DNA of 51,765 nt from Companilactobacillus nantensis DSM 16982 (GTDB lineage: Bacteria > Bacillota > Bacilli > Lactobacillales > Lactobacillaceae), in NCBI RefSeq assembly GCF_001435815.1, contig NZ_AZFV01000015.1, positions 1 through 51,765 of the forward strand, read 5' to 3'. Each line of letters starts with the position of its first letter. Position 1 is the first letter of the stretch. The notes under the pieces were generated by a model, which searched no databases, was not told where the DNA came from, and worked only from the letters and a program-made list of their open reading frames with translations. Position numbers and translations under genes: made by a program. Below are positions 44,683-51,765 of the stretch, in pieces.

Positions 44683-46026
44683 ATGGAGACTAATTCGATT
44701 TTAGAAACAATTCAGATGATTTCAGAAGAAAAGCTCGACATCCGGACAATCACAATGGGTATTTCACTCTTTGATTGTATTGACAGTGATGGTGAGAAAG
44801 CTCGTCAAAAAATTTATAATAAGTTAATGACTAAAGCTAAAAATTTAGTTAAAGTAGCTGATCAAATTGAGTCAGAATACGGGATTCCGATTGTTAATAA
44901 GCGAATTTCAGTGACACCAATTTCTTTGATTGCAGCAGCTTCTGGCGACAAGGATTACGTTGCCTACGCAAAAACAATGGACAAGGCTGCAACTGAACTG
45001 GGTATTGATTTGATTGGTGGTTTCTCAGCTCTAGTTCAAAAGGGTTATCAATCTGGTGATGTTAAGTTAATTCAATCAATTCCCCGGGCTTTAACAGAGA
45101 CTAGTCGTGTCTGTGGATCAGTTAATGTTGGTTCAACTCGTTCAGGAATTAACTTAGATGCTGTTGGTCAAATGGGCCAGGTTGTCAAAGACCTTGCTAA
45201 AGTTGATCCAGTGAATTGCATGAGTTTAGTTATTTTTGCCAATGCAGTTGAAGACAATCCATTTATGGCTGGGGCCTTCCATGGCGTTGGTGAAGCTGAT
45301 TGTGTTATTAATGTTGGTATTAGTGGTCCTGGTGTAGTTAAGAGTGCTTTAGAGCATGTTAAAGGTCAGCCGATTGACGTTGTTTCCGAAACAATTAAGA
45401 AAACAACCTTCAAGGTAACGAGAATGGGTCAATTTGTCGGTGATTTAGCTTCTAAGGCCTTAGGAGTTCCATTTGGTATCGTTGACTTGTCCTTAGCTCC
45501 AACGCCCAATGAAGGTGATTCTGTTGCGGAAATTTTGGAAGAAATTGGTTTAGAGAGTGTCGGCGCTCCCGGAACAACAGCTGCTTTAGCTTTGTTGAAT
45601 GACGCTGTTAAAAAGGGTGGCGTCATGGCTTGTGAGCATGTTGGTGGCTTGTCGGGTGCCTTTATTCCCGTGTCAGAAGATGCCGAAATGATTCGTGCCG
45701 TCACAGCTGGAAATTTGAATATCGAAAAGCTTGAAGCAATGACAGCAGTCTGTTCAGTTGGATTAGACATGATTGCAATTCCTGGAGACACAACTGCTGA
45801 AACTATTAGTGGGATGATTGCGGATGAAGCTGCAATTGGTGTTATCAATAATAAAACAACTGCCGTTAGAATTATCCCAGCTACTGGTAAAAAAGTTGGC
45901 GATGAAGTTGAATTCGGTGGTCTGTTTGGTAAAGCTCCGGTAATGGCTGTCAATACTAATAGTCCAGCTAACTTTATCCATCGTGGTGGACGGATTCCAG
46001 CACCAATTCACTCATTTAAAAATTAA
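44683..46026 (+). CDS. UPF0210 (PFL) family protein
   Basis: A 447-residue cytoplasmic protein of the family once annotated as PFL-like (DUF711). Conserved stretches: [49 protein letters not shown] and PAPIHSFKN at the C-terminus. The ATG follows AGGAGG. Its function is unknown; it is not pyruvate formate-lyase. Co-transcribed with the ACT-domain gene. Confidence 0.9.
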   Translation: METNSILETIQMISEEKLDIRTITMGISLFDCIDSDGEKARQKIYNKLMTKAKNLVKVADQIESEYGIPIVNKRISVTPISLIAAASGDKDYVAYAKTMDKAATELGIDLIGGFSALVQKGYQSGDVKLIQSIPRALTETSRVCGSVNVGSTRSGINLDAVGQMGQVVKDLAKVDPVNCMSLVIFANAVEDNPFMAGAFHGVGEADCVINVGISGPGVVKSALEHVKGQPIDVVSETIKKTTFKVTRMGQFVGDLASKALGVPFGIVDLSLAPTPNEGDSVAEILEEIGLESVGAPGTTAALALLNDAVKKGGVMACEHVGGLSGAFIPVSEDAEMIRAVTAGNLNIEKLEAMTAVCSVGLDMIAIPGDTTAETISGMIADEAAIGVINNKTTAVRIIPATGKKVGDEVEFGGLFGKAPVMAVNTNSPANFIHRGGRIPAPIHSFKN

Positions 46027-46028
46027 AA

Positions 46029-46065
46029 TAAAAAATATCGATATTAACTATCGGTATTTTTTTAT
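46029..46065 (+). terminator. terminator after the UPF0210 gene
   Basis: AATATCGATA/TATCGGTATT stem with a T-run. Confidence 0.85.
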
Positions 46066-46176
46066 GTTTGATGATAGTTTTTTCAAGACTAAAGAATTAT
46101 AATTTTTCTGGACGAAATTTAAAAAATTGCTTAAATAATGAATTAAGTTGTGGTACAAAGTATGAGAGGTGTATTC

Positions 46177-46887
46177 ATGAAAACCAGAACGAAAATTTCA
46201 TACGTGATTTTAAAGTATGATGATCAAACCGATAATATTTATACAAAAACTTCGAATAACGAAAACCATGTTTATGAAATACCAGCCTTTGAATACGTGC
46301 AAAAACAAGATTCTAAGTTGGCTGATATTAAAACGTATGTCTTAGAAAAAGTAATTGACTTCAATACTTTTATTGATGAAAACCACATCTTTATTCCGTT
46401 TATCAATGTAACTTTTGAAAATAATATTCAAACATTTAACTATATCGTAGTGATTTTTGAATCAAATCAAGACACTTTCTCATCATTGAATTATGAGTCA
46501 TGGCATCGAGTAAAATATGACCATCGAAAGCAATTTTGGAATTTAACTTGGGGTAATGGACTAACTGATCCAGTGGATTTCAAGTTTGAGAATGAAGCGA
46601 TGATGGATTATGTTGCTAATCCACATGATAAGGATGAATTGACGTTTGACAATGTGATGCATTTTGTGACAGAACAAACGAATGATTTTCCGATTTTGGG
46701 CTTAATGTCAGGTAATAAATTTACGATGAAACAAGTATTTCATTATCAAGATTTGTTGGGAATTGAGACATTGAAAGCAGGCAATAACGAAACTTTTGAA
46801 AATCAATATTCTGATTCGATTCAACCAATTGTTGATGATCGATTGACGACATCTTATAAAATTAAGAATAATTATCTAAAAAAATAA
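46177..46887 (+). CDS. putative Nudix-related (NrtR-like) regulator
   Basis: A 236-residue protein. The N-terminal 140 or so residues show a beta-rich pattern suggestive of a degenerate Nudix fold, without an intact GX5EX7REUXEEXGU box. The C-terminal 90 residues (NKFTMKQVFHYQDLLGIETLKAG, then a basic end DDRLTTSYKIKNNYLKK) look like the winged helix of NrtR-type regulators of NAD or sugar genes. Both points are weak by eye, so it is a candidate only. The ATG follows AGAGGTG. It is a single gene ending in a bidirectional terminator. It could equally be an uncharacterised lactobacillus protein. Confidence 0.4.
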   Translation: MKTRTKISYVILKYDDQTDNIYTKTSNNENHVYEIPAFEYVQKQDSKLADIKTYVLEKVIDFNTFIDENHIFIPFINVTFENNIQTFNYIVVIFESNQDTFSSLNYESWHRVKYDHRKQFWNLTWGNGLTDPVDFKFENEAMMDYVANPHDKDELTFDNVMHFVTEQTNDFPILGLMSGNKFTMKQVFHYQDLLGIETLKAGNNETFENQYSDSIQPIVDDRLTTSYKIKNNYLKK

Positions 46888-46919
46888 CGCTGAGAATTTA
46901 ATCTCAACGTTATTTTTTT
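46881..46919. terminator. bidirectional terminator between convergent genes
   Basis: AATAACGCTGAGA/TCTCAACGTTATT stem flanked by A- and T-runs, overlapping the end of the upstream gene. Confidence 0.85.
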
Positions 46920-46950
46920 ACATATTCCGTCACTTGAAATAGGTATTTGA

Positions 46951-47802
46951 TTATTTGTATTTTTCTTCTAAATTGCTCATCCATAAGGCTAACAGACCAC
47001 CCAGAATAAAGAATCCGATACTTAAAATCCAATCCCAACTAGTGACGTTTTGGTAAGAAATGCTTTCGCTGGAGTAAGGATTAGGGATCAAAATCAAGAC
47101 GGTACTAGCCAAAACGATTCCCAAGATGAAATGATAAACTCGTGAATGATGATGTTTGATTAAGCTTTCCATTGCTTTGGAAAACGTCAAAATTGAAATG
47201 ATTCCACCGAGTGCAATTGGAACGAAGACTAGTGGATCAAATGTTTTAAATCCCTTTAGCATGGGAGCGTATAGTCCCAAGATAATTAGCAAATTGGAGG
47301 GACTTAATCCCGGCACTAAAACTCCCAATGCAATCAAGATTCCAGCAATCGTAAAGCTGAAGAAATTGGCAGGGATGGTACCAAGAATTTCACTCATGAA
47401 AAATAGGAAAAGTCCGCCACCAATGAACATGGAGAAAAACCAAATGATGTCAATTTTGTCACGCTTAGTTCGGGAAGTTGATTTACGAATTAGCGTCGGT
47501 AATGTACCAATAATTGTCCCAGCAAAGCCCCAGAGGACAATCATTTGATAGTTGGCAAGTAAGTATTCTAATGGCTTGGATAAAAGGCCAATACCAACAA
47601 TGCCACCAATTCCAATCGGTAAAAAGTATAGAAAGTCGCGTTTAAAGTTTTGCCGAACGTGTGCCATGAAACTTAGTAGTCGTTCATAAATACCAAGAAT
47701 GGCTGCCAAAACACCGCCAGAAACTCCGGGGAGAATGAACCCTAAAGCGATGATGACGCCTTTGAAAAAGCGGATAAAGATATTATCTCGTTTTGTTTTC
47801 AT
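46951..47802 (-). CDS. DUF368 membrane protein (polyprenyl-phosphate translocase family)
   Basis: A 283-residue protein with about eight hydrophobic segments. The family mark appears twice: LPGVSGGVLAAILGIYERLL near the N-terminus and VLVPGLSPSNLLIILGLYAPML in the middle, an internal repeat. DUF368 proteins (PopT) are reported to return undecaprenyl phosphate across the membrane for cell wall synthesis, in parallel with DedA proteins. The assignment rests on the duplicated PG(V/L)S motif. The ATG at 47802 follows a weak GAGGA site. Single gene. Confidence 0.9.
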   Translation of the reverse strand: MKTKRDNIFIRFFKGVIIALGFILPGVSGGVLAAILGIYERLLSFMAHVRQNFKRDFLYFLPIGIGGIVGIGLLSKPLEYLLANYQMIVLWGFAGTIIGTLPTLIRKSTSRTKRDKIDIIWFFSMFIGGGLFLFFMSEILGTIPANFFSFTIAGILIALGVLVPGLSPSNLLIILGLYAPMLKGFKTFDPLVFVPIALGGIISILTFSKAMESLIKHHHSRVYHFILGIVLASTVLILIPNPYSSESISYQNVTSWDWILSIGFFILGGLLALWMSNLEEKYK

Positions 47803-47910
47803 ATGTCCTCATTAGAAAAAGTTATTTTATTCACATTAGCAAATAATGTGTGTCATGGCAAATTTAAACATATCGTCGACTCTTATTGATTATTATCCGA
47901 ATTGAAGGTA

Positions 47911-47955
47911 AAAAAAAGCTAGAAATTCTAATATTTCAGAATCTCTAGCTATTAG
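47911..47955 (-). terminator. terminator after the ABC-F gene
   Basis: On the minus strand, AGCTAGAGATTCTGAAA pairs with its partner ending TTTCTAGCT, followed by T; the stop codon of the ABC-F gene lies just upstream. Confidence 0.8.
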
Positions 47956-47966
47956 CGTAGATTGTT

Positions 47967-49880
47967 TTAACTATTGAAATCTTCCAGTTCAATTGACTTT
48001 TCAGTCCATTGCTCTTCAATTTTATCTTGTTGTGCCTTATTTTCATCAAGTTCTTTTTGCAAGTCAGCTAATTTACTGTAAGATGTGAGGTTTTCCTCTT
48101 TGGTCATTTCTTTTTGAATGGCAGTATTCTTGTCTTCTAGTTCAGCAATCTGGCTTTCAAGGTCTTCAACTTGGCGGCGTAATTTTCGTTCTTGTTTTTG
48201 TTGTTCTTTTGATTGTTGATATTCAACTTTCTTTTCACTAACATTTGATGTTTTTTCAGCTTCATCTTCAACCGGTTTATCGGTTGTCTTTTCAAGATAA
48301 TAGTCGTAATCACCAAGATAAATTGTGCTGCCTTGGCTACCGATATCAACGATTCGACTAGCTAGTGTGTTTAAGAGGTAACGGTCATGGGAAACGAAGA
48401 GGACTGTGCCGGCAAAACTCTTGAGGGCGTCTTCCAAAACTTCCTTACTGTCAATATCCAAGTGGTTGGTAGGTTCATCCATTACAAGAAAGTTGTTGTT
48501 TTCCATTGATAATTTGGTCAATGTCAAACGAGCTTTTTCACCACCAGATAACCCAGCAACTGGCTTGAGTACGTCATCACCACTGAAGAGGAAAGCTCCT
48601 AACTTTTTTCGGATGATTTGTTCATCAAGGCGTGGATAGCGGTCCCAGATTTCGTGGAGAACATCTTTTTTCGGATCAAGTCCTTTTAAGTTCTGATCAT
48701 AGTAACCGACTTGAACATTGGCACCAAATTGACTGGTTCCTTTAATCAAGGGAGTTCTACCTAGAATAGATTTAAGGAAAGTTGATTTACCAATACCATT
48801 CGGTCCGATAATACCAACTCGTTCACCTTTTTTGACGTCAAGGTTGATTGGTTCAGACATGATTTCATCGTCATATCCGATAGCAGCATCCTTTACTAAC
48901 AAAACGTCATTGCCGCTTTCTTTATCGATATCAAAGGAGAAGTGAACGGAACCTTGGTCACTACCAGGTCGATCCAAGATATCCATATGTTCCAACTTTT
49001 TCCGACGACTTTGGGCCATCTTAGTAGTTGAAGCACGAACGATATTCTTTTGAATATATTCTTCAGTCTTCTTAATTTCTGCTTGTTGTTCTTCGTAATG
49101 TTTCCAAGCAACTGCTTGATTCTTTTTCTTCTCTTGTAAGTAGAAAGTATAGTTACCTGAATAGTGAGTTGAAGAATGTTGATTGATTTCAACAATTTCA
49201 GTTGTCACTTTATCGAGAAAGTATTGATCATGGGAAACGATAACTAGGGCTCCACGATAACCTTTCAAATAGTTTTCCAACCATTCGACGGTGTTAATAT
49301 CCAAATGGTTCGTTGGTTCATCCAAAAGTAAGATGTCATGGTGTTCCAATAACATCTTGGCCATTGCTAGACGAGATCTTTCACCACCAGAAAGGGTTGA
49401 GATTTGGTGTTCCCAGACATCTTCATCGAAACCGAATCCTTTTAGGACACTACGGATTTCTGATTGATAACCATAGCCGTTTTCTTGACGGAAGGTGTTT
49501 TGCAATTGATCATATTGCTTCAAAATATCGTCGTAATCATCAGTATTTGGATTAGCAAGTTTTTCCTCAAGAGCATGCATTTTTTTCTCTTGTTCTTTGA
49601 GATAATCAAAAACTTTTTCCATTTCCAAAAAAATTTGATTGTCACTATCTAGTCCAGAATCCTGAGCTAAATAGCCGATGTTAGTATCTTTTTTAAGGGC
49701 AATATTGCCACTGTTATAACTCTCTTGATCAGAGATAATCTTTAACAAAGTCGATTTTCCGACACCGTTGCGACCAACCAAACCAATACGGCTGTTGTCT
49801 TGTATCTCAAAACTGACATTGGAAAAAAGTTTCTTTGTTCCGAAATTTTTCGTAATGCTTTGTGCTTGTAATAAAATCAA
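47967..49880 (-). CDS. ABC-F family ATPase
   Basis: A 637-residue soluble protein with two ABC domains: Walker A GLVGRNGVGKSTLLK and GIIGPNGIGKSTFLK, signatures LSGGERSRLAMAK and LSGGEKARLTLTK, Walker B LLLDEPTNHLD and LVMDEPTNHLD. Between them is an interdomain linker of about 80 residues, and a coiled C-terminal region of about 90 residues rich in Gln, Lys and Glu. There are no membrane segments. ABC-F proteins act on the ribosome; this layout with a long C-terminal coiled coil suits the YdiF/Uup class (translation factor), not a known antibiotic-resistance form, but that is not certain. Start TTG (49880) follows AAAGGAG. Confidence 0.92.
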   Translation of the reverse strand: MILLQAQSITKNFGTKKLFSNVSFEIQDNSRIGLVGRNGVGKSTLLKIISDQESYNSGNIALKKDTNIGYLAQDSGLDSDNQIFLEMEKVFDYLKEQEKKMHALEEKLANPNTDDYDDILKQYDQLQNTFRQENGYGYQSEIRSVLKGFGFDEDVWEHQISTLSGGERSRLAMAKMLLEHHDILLLDEPTNHLDINTVEWLENYLKGYRGALVIVSHDQYFLDKVTTEIVEINQHSSTHYSGNYTFYLQEKKKNQAVAWKHYEEQQAEIKKTEEYIQKNIVRASTTKMAQSRRKKLEHMDILDRPGSDQGSVHFSFDIDKESGNDVLLVKDAAIGYDDEIMSEPINLDVKKGERVGIIGPNGIGKSTFLKSILGRTPLIKGTSQFGANVQVGYYDQNLKGLDPKKDVLHEIWDRYPRLDEQIIRKKLGAFLFSGDDVLKPVAGLSGGEKARLTLTKLSMENNNFLVMDEPTNHLDIDSKEVLEDALKSFAGTVLFVSHDRYLLNTLASRIVDIGSQGSTIYLGDYDYYLEKTTDKPVEDEAEKTSNVSEKKVEYQQSKEQQKQERKLRRQVEDLESQIAELEDKNTAIQKEMTKEENLTSYSKLADLQKELDENKAQQDKIEEQWTEKSIELEDFNS

Positions 49881-50016
49881 AATATAACTCCTTTATGTAT
49901 TCACAATTTTATCATTAATTAATAATTTATGCCTTTATAGGTTTAACGTATTGCGTTTTTAGTGATTTTTATTTACTATGAATGTTAGTGAAATGACACA
50001 CATATGGTGGTAAATT

Positions 50017-50667
50017 ATGACAAAAACAACAGTTCCAAACGCAACGATAAAGCGTTTACCAATTTATTATCGTTACTTCCAATTTCTCAAGGATGAGGGT
50101 ACAAAAAAAATCTCCTCTGGCGAATTATCAGAAGGGGTCAAGATTGATAGTGCTACAATTAGACGTGACTTCTCATATCTAGGTGCACTTGGGAAACGTG
50201 GATACGGCTACGATGTAAACGATTTAGTAGTGTTCTTCAAAAAGTTGCTGAATCAAGATAAACGAACCAATGTCGCCTTAGTTGGGGTTGGTAATTTAGG
50301 TAACGCCTTACTAAATTATAACTTTTCTCGAACGAATAATGTTCGAATTGCGGCAGCTTTTGATATAAATAAGGAAATTGTCGGTACAGTTAAGAGCGGT
50401 GTTCCTGTTTATGACATTAGTGAATTAAAGGAACAACTTAACTTACAACAGATTGATGTCTGTATTTTGACGGTTTCATCAAACGCTGCACAAACAACAG
50501 CTGACTTGTTGGCTGATGCTGGAGTTCGAGGAATCTTGAACTTTACACCAGTTATTATCAACGTTCCAAATAGTATCCGCGTTCACTATGTTGATTTAGC
50601 TAATGAATTGCAGACGCTAATCTTCTTCCTAGACCGTGATAAGTCGATGACCGAAGAAACAAATTAA
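50017..50667 (+). CDS. rex: redox-sensing transcriptional repressor Rex
   Basis: A 216-residue NADH-responsive repressor controlling fermentation and respiration genes. Winged helix at residues 1-75 (IKRLPIYYRYFQFLKDEG, VKIDSATIRRDFSYLGALGKRGYGY) and Rossmann domain with GVGNLGNALLNY, then a C-terminal dimerisation helix. The ATG follows TGGTGG. Divergent from the ABC-F gene; I see no convincing complete Rex operator in the gap. Confidence 0.95.
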   Translation: MTKTTVPNATIKRLPIYYRYFQFLKDEGTKKISSGELSEGVKIDSATIRRDFSYLGALGKRGYGYDVNDLVVFFKKLLNQDKRTNVALVGVGNLGNALLNYNFSRTNNVRIAAAFDINKEIVGTVKSGVPVYDISELKEQLNLQQIDVCILTVSSNAAQTTADLLADAGVRGILNFTPVIINVPNSIRVHYVDLANELQTLIFFLDRDKSMTEETN

Positions 50668-50687
50668 ACTTTTGGAGGAATTTTTTT

Positions 50688-51656
50688 ATGAGTGAACCAT
50701 TATTTTTGAAACCTGTCTTCCATGAAAAAATCTGGGGTGGCAGAAAGCTAGAAACAAAGTTTGGTTACAACATTCCTGATGGCTCGATTGGTGAGTGCTG
50801 GGCTATTTCTGGACATCCACATGGTAGATCAGAAGTTGAAAACGGCGAATTTGCTGGTCAATACGTTGATGATCTTTGGAAAAATCATCGTGAATTATTT
50901 GGCAATCCTAAGGGTGAAGTATTCCCACTTCTAACAAAGATTTTGGACGCCGAAGCAAGTCTATCCGTTCAAGTTCACCCAGACAACGAATATGCTGCCG
51001 AACATGAACACGAATTAGGTAAGACAGAATGCTGGTACATCATTGATGCTGAGCCAGGTTCATACTTAATTTATGGACACAATGCTAAAAATAAAGCTGA
51101 ACTCGACCAAATGATCGAATCAGGCGACTGGGACCACTTGTTAAGAAAAGTTCCAGTTAAGACAGGTGACTTCTACTACGTACCAAGTGGAACAGTTCAC
51201 GCTTTAAATAAGGGTATCATGGCTCTTGAAACACAACAAAGTAGTGATACAACATATCGTTTGTATGACTATGATCGTGTCGACAAGACAACAGGCAAGA
51301 AACGTGATCTTCACATCAAACAATCAGAAGACACAATCACTGTTCCTCATAAAGATCCAAAACTAAATATTGAATCAAAACAAGTTGGTAAGAACAAGTT
51401 CACAACATTCGTTCAACCACCAGTTTCACCATTCTTCTCAGTTTATCACTGGGAAATCAAAGAACCAGTTGAATTGCACCACCAAATCGGTAAGTATACA
51501 TTGATTTCTGTTTTGAGCGGAGAAGGTAAGATTACCGTTGATGGTAAAGATTATGACTTGAAGAAGGGTATTCACTTAATCGTTCCAGCAACAGTGAATA
51601 CTTGGAAGTTGTCAGGAGATTTGGATATTATCGCTTCAGAATCTGGAGAAGAATAA
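50688..51656 (+). CDS. manA: mannose-6-phosphate isomerase, class I
   Basis: A 322-residue zinc cupin enzyme interconverting mannose 6-phosphate and fructose 6-phosphate. Zinc-binding residues are in VQVHPDNEYA, the Glu in GKTECWYII and the His in VPSGTVHALNKG. It starts MSEPLFLKPVFHEKIWGGRKL, typical of Firmicute ManA. The ATG follows TGGAGGAA. 20 bases after rex, so possibly co-transcribed. A long hairpin region follows to the window end. Confidence 0.94.
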   Translation: MSEPLFLKPVFHEKIWGGRKLETKFGYNIPDGSIGECWAISGHPHGRSEVENGEFAGQYVDDLWKNHRELFGNPKGEVFPLLTKILDAEASLSVQVHPDNEYAAEHEHELGKTECWYIIDAEPGSYLIYGHNAKNKAELDQMIESGDWDHLLRKVPVKTGDFYYVPSGTVHALNKGIMALETQQSSDTTYRLYDYDRVDKTTGKKRDLHIKQSEDTITVPHKDPKLNIESKQVGKNKFTTFVQPPVSPFFSVYHWEIKEPVELHHQIGKYTLISVLSGEGKITVDGKDYDLKKGIHLIVPATVNTWKLSGDLDIIASESGEE

Positions 51657-51660
51657 AAGA

Positions 51661-51765
51661 GGGCGGAGACAGGGCAGTCAGCTCCCGAGCATTTTCGTAG
51701 CTAAGTGAATTGCACGCTGGTTTTGCGTGTGATTTACTTAGCTATGAAAAGCGGAAGGAGTTGCC
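51661..51765 (+). repeat. long hairpin element after manA, cut by the window end
   Basis: CGTAGCTAAGTGAATTGCAC (51695-51714) pairs with a partner ending at 51748 (TTTACTTAGCTATG) to form a stem of about 22 bp with only G-U or single mismatches. Outer pieces GGCAGTCAGCTCC and GGAGTTGCC can pair further out. The sequence does not match the PE core (no ACCTTGG loop, no GGTCC junction), so it is a second structured element. It might be a large terminator, but the downstream side is not visible. Confidence 0.6.

Noticed and set aside
45429-45953. 174-codon open frame antisense to the UPF0210 gene
   Set aside because: Opposite strand of a clear conserved gene, low-complexity composition, no ribosome site.
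49881-50016. Rex operator in the rex/ABC-F gap
   Set aside because: TTGTGA-type half-sites are present (TTCACAA near 49905, GTGAAA near 49988) but no complete palindrome with the expected spacing.
1-51765. tRNA, rRNA or insertion sequence genes
   Set aside because: No tRNA-like cloverleaf, rRNA signature or transposase gene was seen anywhere in the window.

Overview
The window looks like a chromosomal segment of a low-GC Lactobacillaceae species. The Companilactobacillus group is my best guess, inferred from gene order and protein character and not proven. Supporting signs are AT-rich codon use, AGGAGG-type ribosome sites, frequent TTG starts preceded by strong Shine-Dalgarno (SD) sequences, PepX and PepC peptidases, a small SRP RNA, a folate ECF transporter behind a THF riboswitch, and Rex.

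Layout. 1-2743: two small paralogous proteins flank a Cof-type HAD phosphatase, followed by a small membrane protein. 2848-10197 (minus strand): Kup potassium transporter, PepX, and a pepC-rpiA-GNAT cluster. 10842-20183 (plus strand): dut-radA-yacL-gltX-cysS-mrnC-rlmB-sigH-rpmG-secE-nusG, the classical Firmicute order except that cysE is missing between gltX and cysS. 20752-23079: rplK-rplA and rplJ-rplL, with two L1-type mRNA sites and an L10 leader. 23150-27747: rsmC-like methyltransferase, tadA, SRP RNA, dnaX, ybaB, recR, yaaL. 28058-29269 (minus): membrane diguanylate cyclase. 29513-36528: tmk, pstA (c-di-AMP receptor), holB, yabA, rsmI, a fatty acyl-ACP thioesterase, folT, tsaB, rimI, tsaD. 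36938-44271: a type II-A CRISPR-Cas locus resembling S. thermophilus CRISPR1: cas9, tracrRNA, cas1, cas2, a long-form csn2, a leader, and 23 repeats with 22 spacers. 44402-51656: ACT-domain protein plus UPF0210 protein, a Nudix-type regulator candidate, a DUF368 protein, an ABC-F ATPase, rex and manA.

Two things stand out. First, cas9 carries one in-frame TGA (38066-38068) although every recognisable catalytic motif before and after it is intact, and the tracrRNA, cas1, cas2, csn2, leader anchor and array all look healthy. It is either a very recent loss of function or a sequence error. Second, at least eight intergenic copies, plus two remnants, of an approximately 140-190 bp multi-helix element (called PE here) lie between transcription units. 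Its core is conserved (a hairpin with loop ACCTTGG, a TTTTGA/TCAAAA hairpin, and a closing GGAC/GGTCC pair). Its long outer stem has a different sequence in each copy yet is always self-complementary. Such compensatory change points to selection on a folded RNA or single-stranded DNA structure. I do not recognise the family; it is the best candidate here for something undescribed.
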